The notes beneath the pieces were generated by a model. That model had not been told where the DNA came from and did no database searches. It saw nothing but the letters and a program-made list of their open reading frames with translations. Below, in pieces: positions 38,201 to 50,200 of a DNA stretch of 64,000 nt. The position numbers and the translations under genes are program-made. The number at the start of each line of letters is the position of its first letter. The stretch's first letter is position 1. The DNA lies in the NCBI RefSeq assembly GCF_000247815.1, contig NC_021671.1:26374513-26438512 (forward strand). The letters run 5' to 3'. The DNA comes from Ficedula albicollis (Eukaryota > Chordata > Aves > Passeriformes > Muscicapidae).

Positions 38201-41200
38201 CCTACCCTACAGGAATATAAGCCACAGCTCCATCTAGATATGTCTCCAACAGCAGCTGATCGTGACTGCAATACAAGTAACTACAACAAATGCAAATCAG
38301 AGACAGAGGTAATTCATTAATTAAAAGCACAATTAACTGAGAGCCACAACTAACTGCAGCTCAAGAAGGTATTTAAATGAATGGTTATGTACTGTGCTCA
38401 CAAAAGACAATTTTCTAAATATTAGCCAAGAAGCAGCCCCACAGAGCACCAGCAAAAGCTTTCCACCCACGGGATTTTGGAACTGCACAGCCTCCCAGAG
38501 GGAGCTGGCTCCACCTCCACACTGCCAGCTGGGAAGGGTGTGTGGAAAGCTCAACAGCTAAGGGGCTTTCCTTACCTGAGCTGTATCTGCCGCGCAAACA
38601 AAACATCCTGAATTGGTCTGATGAACATTTCTTCAGGAAATCCTAAACTCCATGCACAAAAAGACAACTTTAGCATGATATCAATTTCAGGAGCTCTTCC
38701 ACCCCCTTGCTTTTCAAATTAACACGACAAATAACACATCTTTGCAATTTAAGATAGGCATAGAATCTAACACTGCTTTAAAAGCTAAACTAAATAAAAT
38801 TCAATTCCATATAAGAGAGATGTGCATACATATATACAAGATACAAATATACACACAATGTTCAATATAAAACAGTGACAATTACTTTGCAAGGACAATC
38901 AAACATACACTATATAAAGAACTTAGCAAAAAAACCCCAAAATTAAATTATCAGACTAAGATTGGGATACAATCATACAGAAAAGAAAGCTCCTGAGCTT
39001 TGCAAACTTAAAAAAAAAGATTTATTGAAAAGGAAAATAAGTGTACTTTTTCTGCAGGACTAGAATATGAAGAAACATGGGGAGTGAACAAAGATAAATC
39101 CTATATAAAAAGAGTTATCTGTGTTAATTATGAGGCCTAATAAACTCCACTCTAATATTTATCTAGCTTTACAAATAATTTACTCCAGTAAACAGTAAAC
39201 TATTAGTATTACTACTAGTACAATTAGTTTATACTAGTAGTATAATGAACAATTTAAATGTTTGGAAGGTACACTAATAAAACATTCAATCAATTCCAAC
39301 CCTGCTCTCAGTAAGGCTGGATACTGTGGTAGATTGACTGTGACTATTGCACTTCTGTCTTTTTTTTTTTTTTTTTAATTTGCAAACTGGTGAGGATCAC
39401 TGAAATGCCATAAAAATCAAAAATCATAAGAAGCCAGTACAAGTGAGAAAATACGGGAAGTGTCATTTGCTTAAATCTCACATTTTGAAATCAGACTTCT
39501 GCTACATGACTAAACCAGCCTGAACAGCAATGTACTGTCTCTCAAGTGAAAACAGGAATAATTGAGGCAATCACAACCAAGAAACAGTGATACTGATTGT
39601 TTTTCCACCAAAAACGATGTTGTGCATTTTTAAAATAAACTGATATAAATGAGTGTACCAAACATGCCCAGAAGCTTTACACTAATATACAGAGGTAGAA
39701 CAATATGAGTACAGTATAGAAATAAATTCAAATTTGGGAAAAAACCATCCAAACTAGAAAAAACAACTCTGCATTTCTTCAAAAACAGAGAACAGATGAA
39801 GAATCACAGCTCTTTGAAAGCAGGCTGCTTGGCCCTGTCTTATCACAATCACTTGGATTTTTGGCATCAATTAATAGCTATTAAAAAAAGGAAAGAAAAA
39901 AAACTGGAGTAGGGTACAAGGGGTGACAAACAGGGCAGCTGGATGCAGGGGATGCAGGGCTGCTATGCCCAGGTGACAGCCTGGGATGCAGGTGGCAACT
40001 GGCTGGACCAAGGGAAGATCCTGCACAGACCTCCCCTCTTCTGGCACAGGCATAAAATCTTCAATGTAGGGCTTAACTTTCAAGGTGCCAGGCAGGTGTA
40101 CAGGAAAAAACATTGTTTTACTGGACTGAAAATTACTTCCCAGGAAGGATTAATACTTGTTAGCCATGTGTAAGGGCAGACATGAAAAGCAGAGATTCAC
40201 AAGGAAAGAGAGACAGGCCTGAAATATTTGTTTCCTCAACACAAGCTGTGTCATCTAGAGGGACATGGAGGGGAACATTTTTATATGCTGCTTTTAACTC
40301 CATGCACTGCACTTGTGGTCATTTCTCCACCCTGTCTACAATATCTTCTGAGATTCGTGAGATTTCTGTGAAAATTGAGAGCTTCAGGGAAACAGGGCTT
40401 AACTGTACCCAGACAGCACCAAAGGACTTACAAATAAAGCAGCTCATACTGAACTTCTTTTTAAAGGAATTTTAATTAATTCTTCCAAGAGGGCAAAGGA
40501 GAACATATATGCCAAAGCAGCTTCCCAAGTTTTGTCTAAAGGAAGGAAATCACTCTAATCCAGCAGAAGGCATCAGCCACAACGGGAGCCACCCCCACCC
40601 ACAGCTGTATCACAGACAACTGGCAGAGAAACCCTGCTCTAGGCCACACCAAAGACCTGGGGACACAGTGAAATATAACACAGTCATGTGGCTCATGGGT
40701 TTCAAAATTAAAAGCCTCTGTGCATCTCAAAGGGCCACCCCCACCCACAGCTGTATCACAGACAATTGGCAGAGAAACCCTGCAGAGAAACCCTGCTCTA
40801 GGCCACACCAAAGACCTGGGGACACAGTGAAATATAACATAGTCATGTGGCTCATGGGTTTCAAAATTAAAAGCCTCTGTGCATCTCAAAGGTCACTGTA
40901 TGAAAATAAAGGGTAATGGGTGACACTGCTGCAATAGTGTAGTTCAGGATACCGTCACTGTATGAAAATAAAGGGTAATGGGTGAGACTGCTGCAATAGT
41001 GTAGTTTCCTGACAAAACAGTAGCTTCCTGACAAAACACTGACACTATGTCCCATTTCACCTAAAGAAGGAAAAACTTTTCCAAGTCCATGCTTTTTCAA
41101 AGCACTACTAAGAATAGACTGATGAGAACCCATCACTACAGAAGGTTGGAAAAGACCCTGAGACTGTCAAGTCCAACCACAAATCTATAGTGCAGGATCC

Positions 41201-44200
41201 TGGTACTGGGCATAAACTCTGCTCCTACAAACACCTTCAGCTCAGCAAGATCCATCATTACATGCAAACTATGAATCTGAGCAGGTATCCTACATCCAGA
41301 TCCACAGTAATAGATACGTAAGTACTAGAGAAATACTGCAGCACAAGCACATATTCCAAAGTTTTCTCAAAAGAGGGCTGTGATTAGTATTTGCATATTA
41401 CAAACCTACAAAATTGCTTCAATTCAAACAAAGAAATTACCTTAATCGTTATGTAGTTTTTTAATGACTTTGACATTTTTTCTTGACTTCCTTTAACATG
41501 CAAATGCCCTATGGTAAAAAAAAAAAAAAAAGGTAATTAATCAGGATAAACAAGTGTGCTTCTGAACAGGGAGCAAATGAGAAAGACTGCACTGAGACAC
41601 TGTAAATGTTGGAGGCAGCATATGCTATGATGAATACATGCCAAACATTTTAATATAATGGTAACATTTTTCAATAGCTTTGCCTACAGTCCTGCACACA
41701 TCTCCATCCTCTAAACTTACACTGGGTGAATTTTAAAACAAAACAATAAAAAACCCACCACCACCATGAGTCTCCCTGTTCACAACTGACAATAAACTGA
41801 TAAAAACAAGCAAGCAAATAGTTTAATTCTTCACAAGACAAGTACCTTACCTGTTACTGTTGACTTCTCAGAAGTATTTTAAGAAATATTTTCCAGCAAT
41901 CTCGCATTAAAAAAAATCCTTAAAACTCAATCTTCTGTATTTATTACTTGCTGGTGGCTGTTAACAGTATATTTTTTACCCCAAAGTTTTAGAGCACTGG
42001 TTCAAAGTATCTTAAATGCAAAATGAATTTTCTACACATTCTCAACTTCTCCAGACTTGTGAGACTGAGAAATGGCAGGGAGAGGGAGGGACGCAGCTAC
42101 AATGCCAAATTTGAGTTAGTTTATTTTAAAATGTGATCTCTGAGCACTGCTAGAATTTTCAGTTGTCATATGGACCACTGCTTTGCAGGGCTGCAGCACA
42201 GGGAAAAGGTAGTAACACTGCATTTAAGAGAGTATGTAGAGCTTGGCTTTAGGACTGAAAACTCTGTCAAAGAAAGATAGGAGAGGTATAACCTGAGGTT
42301 GCCTGCTTCCAGGTCTAATCCATGTGAGCCACAGCAGCACCACTGATGGAAAACACCAACTATTCACAGCACTGGAGAGATGGCAAACATGCTGCCACTG
42401 AAAGACTACTCAGCTAATTTCAAAAATGTTGTTAAAAGTCTTAATAGGCTTCTCCCAATGAAAGAATAATTCTGTAAGTTACCAACAACCCACAACTAGC
42501 ATGGGATTTTAGGCACATCTGTGACCTGCAGCATCCAGCACTTAATCATACCCCGAGGCAGATTTTTAAGCATAAATTTCTCTTGCTCTGTAAAACCCTA
42601 CCAGAACTGCATTCTTTCATATTTGGAAGCCCAGTGTTACCAATGCCTCAGAGTGCTACATAAGGACAATGTATGATCGTGCTCCTGCTTTTATGAGTGG
42701 TGATAGAAGTGGCATTTCTTGCTCAGCAATCCATGCAGCTGTCTGCATTTTGTGCTACTCTCTGCACAGAGCTGATTCGCAGCCTTGCCTGAAACTCTCT
42801 TGCTTCCACAAGTAGATCAAATCCCCGTTACACTCATCTGATTATGAAAGCAACAAGCTCAGGCCTGATAACTGGACCTGAAAAGCTCACAGTTTCACTT
42901 CTCAGCTATTTCTGATACTGATTCAAAGCAGCAGGAAGTCACCATGAGAAGACTACCTCCAGTCCTACCGTGACCAGCTCAAAATTTAATTTTGCATAAC
43001 ATACTCTAAGGAGAGTAGGAATTAATCAAAAAATCTATGGATGCAGAACCAGCTACAGCAGCTATCCATGATAAAAAAACCTTGCTTTCACTATCTGTCC
43101 TGTCTGTTAGCAGTCAAGGCCTAATTCACCACTGCATCCTTAAACCGGGGACACTCAATAAGTATATTCAGGCTGTCAGACACAGCTGGACACCTGCACC
43201 TCTTGTGACTCAAGTAAAACCTACAGCCAAAATTCTCCTGGGAGAAGGGGAAGAGCCTGGGTAAGATTGCTTTTTCTCTTTTGCAAAGGTGCCTAAATAC
43301 TGACTTACTTAACTTCAGGCAGACAAGCTTAAAATAGTTGGATTCTGTTCTCCTAAAAAGGTACCAGTAACATCTGAATTTGAATTAATAGTCCTCTTCC
43401 AAGAGTTTCAGTACTTAGAATGATTTCATTCAAGAATACAAAATACAAGGATTTTCATAACTTTGGTTTGGCACTCTTCCCAGAGTACAAGTAGTCTAAA
43501 AATAGAGTCCTTATAAGATTTATCCCCAGTGCAGGGATTTTCTTCCTCTAATGGGGATTGCTCCTCCAATTCTGAGCTGCTAAAATTCTGAAGTCTGTTA
43601 GCAGAATAAATTGTTTCTGAAGCTGATTCACTTGCCCTAAATAATTCACACCACCATCCTCCAGCAAGACTTTTTGACTTAATGAATGTAATCTGTCAGC
43701 TTCTAGAAAACTTCAGTGTACAAATTGCCCTTGGAATTAAGTTTTCCCCCTTTTTTTTTTTAATTGACTCCTTTTATTTAGCTGGTATTGAAAAATATTT
43801 CCCCTACAGTTTCAGATCCAAGTTTGAGAAGCCAGATTCACTGGTTTGTCAACAGAAGGTTCCACTTGACTGTAACCAGTGGCAGAGCAGAGGATTCCAC
43901 AGCATCTCGGGAACAAAGCACACCCTGGAGGATGCACCAGCCTCTGGACAACTGCTACTGATTTACAACAGGCTCTACACTGGGAACTGAAACTCAAATT
44001 CAATATTCATCCCATACAGTACAAATATATAAAAATGAAAGCTCATGTAATTCCCAGAGTGTACCACAGGCTTAACTCTGCAGCTCTTCCACTCACAGAA
44101 GCAGCTCCAAGAGTTCACAAAGACATCCTGCCCAAAATACTAATCAGCAAAAGAGAGGCTGCAGACTTGAGTCTGACTTTCTACTGATTTCAGCTGTTCA

Positions 44201-47200
44201 TCCAGAACCACCACAACTGCAACAGGAAGAACAAATGTCAAGGTTTTCCATGGGACCAGCACCAGAGCCATCAGTCTTGTAGTTCAAGACTGTACAGCAC
44301 AAACTTCACTGAACGAAGCACTTTGTGCAGAGGGAGCAAGGAAAAGTTCTAATGCCAGTCAGTGTAATGTGTTTTCATAGCATAAAATACCAAACTTAAA
44401 AAACCCAAACTACTGTATTTGTACAGGCCTCTCAAGAAGCCTGATCTCAAGATCAATATTTTACTTACCAGAATGCAAGAAGTAATTCCCCCATTGCTCA
44501 CACTGATGATACACCTCACACTGTGCAATTTCATTTTCGTGATGAGGAAATGCAAGATCTATTCCACCAGTATGGATGTCCAGCTGCTTTCCAAATACTG
44601 CACTGTAACAATATTTACCTGATCAGTAAGTAGAACACCACAAAAAATGTTTGTAAAAAGAAATGCAGGTAAGACGAAACAACATAAATTCAAGTGTACA
44701 ATTTAGTAACTGCAGTTTTAAAACAAGACTTTAACACATATCTTGGATACCAAAACTGCAGCAGAACTTGTATGGACAGGACCCGTATCTGTTCACAGTT
44801 ATTTCTCCTTAGTAGAAGCAATTATTTTTCTACCTTAGTTTAAAGGATAACAAGCAGGATGTCTCCTTTCCTTGTTCTGCTACAGTTTCAGTATCAGACA
44901 AGTGCCTTCATGTGCAAATCTAACAACTTACTTCTATAAATTTAGTATTACTCTTCATTATCTTTCACCTTTTCTGTAAGAATTCAGACAATAGTGTGTG
45001 CAGTCAGGTCAAGCTGGGCAGGTTAGCAACTTTATTTTGCCTATCTGTTAAACAAAGATTACACTTACAGCCTCACAGCAATGTAAGTCAACCTTAACTG
45101 CTCAGAAACCAGGAGTGCTCAAGCAGGGAAAGATGCAAACCTACAAACACACAGGCCTCCCATATATCACCTTAACAAGGTGCTCCTGGTAGCTGGCTAA
45201 ACATTACTACTTTGGTCCCTTTTTGAGACAAAACGCGCTGCTAACACTGTGCCACATGAGGGCTTTGCAGAAGCTGTTGGTGCACAGCAGGAAAAGCCAA
45301 GGAGGAGAAGAGAGAAGGGAAGAAAGAGCACCTGTCACCATCTCCCAAGTTCATCCTTCTCTGCCCCTGCCTGCTTCAAAACCAGCTAAAGCACAAATCT
45401 TCCCAGGACTGACCCTCACCTTCCCTTGTGCCACCCACAGAGGAGCACTTGCTGTTTCCTCCAAGAAAACCATTGAGAGCTGGAGAGAGGTGACAGATGG
45501 ATCTGCCCAATGCACAGGGACAGGAGGAACCACCCACCTCACCACAAGGGAAAATGCAGAGAGATCACACCTGAGGGGGTCAAAACAGGAGATTCCCTCC
45601 TCCAGGGCTGCTCTAGAGATCAGAGACTCCACATTCACAGACTTCTCAAAATTATTCATCTAACTTTGTTGAAGTGCTTTGAGATACTTGGCAAAACAGA
45701 CCGCTAAGTAAATATTGCTTAAAAATGGGCCTTCAACAACTGACTGGGACAGCAAATTGTTTTAGGTCACTTACCAAAGTAAGCTGTCCATTTTCCACAG
45801 TCAAAGATCACTACACTTATGCTCTCCATGGGTCAGCTTCTATTTATATGGCAGGAGCCTCAACCAGCCTCAGTAAAATACATTTTTACAGAAAGAAATG
45901 CAGACTATAAAGAGTACTGGATTAACAGATAAGCCATGTTGTAACTGGCATTTCTTATCTGTGCACTTCTGTCACAGGTTGTACATCAAACACAGCATGA
46001 TTTTGTGCACTTTGATAGCTTTAAGAGCTGCCTCACTATGCTGAAACTATTTACAGACAGAAAATCACCCTTATAAACACTTTTCACAAGTTGGTAGAAA
46101 TTACTAACAATCCCAGGTGCACCAGAAAAGCATTTAAAGGAGAAACCTAAAGCAGCTGGTTCCACCTCCTTTCAGCTTTAGATGAAAATTTAAGCTAAAC
46201 AAGGTCAGATCTAAATTATTTGTTACTAGATTCCAAGAAAAGATCTGAGACTAATGCAGAACTAAGTACACTATCAGTCTTCCAGGAGTGAAGACTTTTT
46301 CTCCTGTGGTGAAAATAAAACTTTAAATTAAGAGCAAATTACATCAAACCAACTGCAAACAAAACACTACTCAGCAAGAAAGCTGAATAACACTTAGATT
46401 ATTAGCATGAACATCCACAGCTGCTGCCAAGATAAGGACTGCAAGATCTCATAGATCAAGCTGGAATCCCACATCCTGAACTAGGTCTGATGGAGAAGTG
46501 GAAGCAAATGAAAGAGCTACCATACCTTTCACCAAACTTTGGTTACTCAGTTCAAGTTAAAAGACTGCTAATTGACAGTGTGACCCCATGTGCCATATTT
46601 TAAGCACAGAGTCTTAAATCTGACTCAAGAGACGGTGCCAAAACATAGAGACAGCTGTGATAGTAAGGTGAAGCAGAGTTTATCTGGGCCACAAGTGACA
46701 TCCCAAGTTGCATAAAATGGTCACATTAAAACCAGCGCTATCTACTGATCAGAAATCACTTTCAATACTGCTGCTATCATTGCACTGTGACTGAAAACAA
46801 AAAATAGCATTAGATTTATCAAAATCCAAGGAATCTGACCTTGATATTGTGGAACATTCAATGTGCCAGCCAGGTCGTCCTTTTCCCCAGGGAGAATTCC
46901 AAGATAGCTCTTGAGGCTTGGCAGCCTTCCACAGGGCAAAATCTTTACTATGTCGTTTATCAGAATCAACTGGCAAGAATAAGTGATTTGTTAATGGGAA
47001 TATGTCTCAAAGAAAAAAAAATGACCAAATGAAAGCAAAAGGAAATGTGTGTTTAGTGAACTACTCTGATTTTAATCCCCTTCAATCAACTTCTTTTCAC
47101 TACAACTTCCCTCTTTTCCCCCCTCACACAGGGGAAAGCGAAATATTGAAATAGATTTTGACAAGCTACAAAGATGGATTCAAGATTCCTTAATACATCT

Positions 47201-50200
47201 TATCCTATCAGTCTTTATATCCTTCCCTTGTTTGCCTGATTTTTCATTCATTTAGTTACACATCAGGCAGTTTCCCCAGGACAAACTGACTGCACTGCAG
47301 CAGAAATGGTAATAAAAATCAAATCAAAACACACAAACAAACACCCCACAATTTTTTTTCTCTGGGACACAAATACTTTGTGGTTTAGATTCTATAAAAT
47401 AAAGCACACAGAGGTAAGAATCAAAACTATTCTTGGACAGTAGCAATTTTTCAGCACAAAATTTTTTTTACAGAAAAATTTTACATAATTTTTTTCATTT
47501 TGACCAATGAACTCTCTACAAAGGTTTTCTCCCAGCTATTTGCTCCTTCCTTCACTACATTGCCAAGGATGCAGTCCTTTTTGTCACAATACTGCAGGAC
47601 TGTTCATCTCTGCTGACTCCTAACCTCCAGTCAAATACACAGCACTCCCTGGCAGGAGCTACAGAACAGGATTCTGGACTGTGGATTTTCTTTCTGACAA
47701 ATACATGACCCCACATTTAGAATCATACAACTCAAAATTCCTAAGAACGAAAGAGACAGAAATATAACTCTAGTTTTTTCCACTCAATCTTCACCTGGGC
47801 TCTTCCACTAGATTGTCAACTTCTGACTGATCAGTATCTGCTGACTCCAACCCTCTTTTGCCCTTTTTTGAGTATACTGCTACAAAAGAGCACTCTTCAA
47901 CTTCTCAGTTGTAAGCAAAACAAGTCAAAATCTCTAGAAGTAAGAACACTTACTTGTGACTAGAGGGGAAGCAGGGTAAAACACATACTCAGTCACAGCT
48001 GAGGCTGGAAGGCACATCTGGGGACAGTCTAATCCAACCCCCTGCTCAGAGCAGGTGCAGGTACAGCAGGCTGCCCAAGATGGTGTCCAGTCAGGCTTTG
48101 ATTATCACCAAGGATGGAGACTCCACAGCCTCTCTGAGCAACATGGTTTGTGCTAACTATCCTCAGAGTAAAAAGGATTTTTCTTAGCTTTAAATGGAAT
48201 TTCCCGTGTTTTAAGTTGCAATCAGTGCCTCTTGTCCCATCACCAAGCACCACTGAGAAAACCCCGGCTCCATCTGCTCTACTCTACATGAGTGCACAGG
48301 GGTAGGATGCCCCTGAACCTTCTCTTCTCCAGGCTGAGTAGTCCAAGCTCTGTCTGCTTTTCCTCATATGAAAGATGCTCCAGTGCCTCCACCATATTTG
48401 TGGCCCTTTGCTGGCCTTTCTCCACAATGTCCATACCACTGCTGTTCTGGGGAGCCCAGCATCAGACCTGCACTCCAGGCATGTCTCACTAGTGCTGAGC
48501 AGAGAAGGATCATCTCCATTGGCCTGCTGACAAGCAGGTCAGAGAAGGATCACCTCCACAATCTTCTTCCCTGTGCAGCCCAGGAGACTGCTGGCTCTCT
48601 GCAGTCAGTAATTACCTCTAAATGACTGTTGACAAGAAGCATTCCCTCTGTAAGCTGTAATGCTGAAACAACTCCAGAGCAGAACTGTGAGAACTTCTAG
48701 CTGCACCTGAGCATCAGCCTCAAAGGCATTTGCAGTAATTACAAACAGATTTTTTAAAATTATTAAATACTGAACTTCGGCTTGCAAAAGGACACAGGAC
48801 ACCTGTATCAAATTCTCTGACGCAGAGACCCAAACAGATCCTTACAGAAACTAGAGAGGTTCAGCAATCCTGCAAAGCAGGAACTGCAGCAGCATCCCCA
48901 CAGCTCAGGGTACAGACCTGCTCTAGCACAGCCTATGAAGAGATTGCTCACCCTCACACAAAGAGGCTGCTTAGCCCAGTGACAAGTAATGAAGGAAGCA
49001 ATTCACCCAGTTAACTTCAGAGCAGTGCAACTGCCCCAGCAGTAACACAGCAGGTGAGGTTTTCTTGTGTTTACTCTTGACTACATCACTGCTGGCTAGT
49101 GCAACAGCAAGAACACCACCTCACTGGGAAGTATCTATGTACCAGTGCCAAGTATTTAATTAAAATTGCTTAAGAATTCTAATTGTTCTAAGGTACCAGA
49201 ACAAAAGTATAGAGGGAAGGACGAAAGGAAGAAAAAAAAAAGTTTCATCCTGCACTGGCAGTAGGGGGCACCTCAAAAAGTAACTATAAAAGCACTGTAA
49301 TCTTAATTAACCAGAACATTAGCTATACACAACGGGTTACAAAACTGTTTCAGACTGTTGAATGGAAGTTTGCACACAGATGCAAAATGCATTCAAACAG
49401 TGCATTAACACACACATGCTGATGTCATGAACTTACCTGCTTCATCTTGGGTATCAGGGTTAATAGCAGTTAACACTCCATATCTTTTTCCCCAGGATTT
49501 AACATCAAAATAAACATTGCCTAATACAAAAGAAATGTATAGCAAAGATGAGGCGCATTGATGAGAACTTGATAAAATTTCCCTGAAAGCAAAACAAAGC
49601 GCTCTTCCACTCCCATTTGAAATTCTGATTTAGCAATTCAGAAACACCACACAAGTAGTAGATCCCTGAAAGCAAAACAAAGCGCTCTTCCACTCCCATT
49701 TGAAATTCTGATTTAGCAATTCAGAAATACTGCACAAGTAGTAGCTGGCCTTTCTCCACAATGTCCATACCACTGCTGTTCTGGGGAGCCCAGCATCAGA
49801 CCTGCACTCCAGGCATGTCTCACCAGTGCTGAGCAGAGAAGGATCATCTCCATTGGCCTGCTGACAAGCAGGTCAGAGAAGGATCACCTCCACAATCTTC
49901 TTCCCTGTGCAGCCCAGGAGACTGCTGGCTCTCTGCAGTCAGTAATTACCTCTAAATGACTGTTGACAAGAAGCATTCCCTCTGTAAGCTGTAATGCTGA
50001 AACAACTCCAGAGCAGAACTGTGAGAACTTCTAGCTGCACCTGAGCATCAGCCTCAAAGGCATTTGCAGTAATTACAAACAGATTTTTTAAAATTATTAA
50101 ATACTGAACTTCGGCTTGCAAAAGGACACAGGACACCTGTATCAAATTCTCTGACGCAGAGACCCAAACAGATCCTTACAGAAACTAGAGAGGTTCAGCA

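Larger units (their letters stand above)
38643..41440 (-). other. CARS2 intron, 2.8 kb
   Basis: AT-rich 38700-39800 with an 11 bp inverted repeat at 39210-39242, then the compound duplications at 40588-41007 and a CR1 scrap. Confidence 0.75.

Noticed and set aside
40509..40916. 135-codon + strand and 117-codon - strand open frames with internal repeats
   Set aside because: Produced by the 146 bp tandem duplication. Not conserved-looking, and intronic to CARS2.
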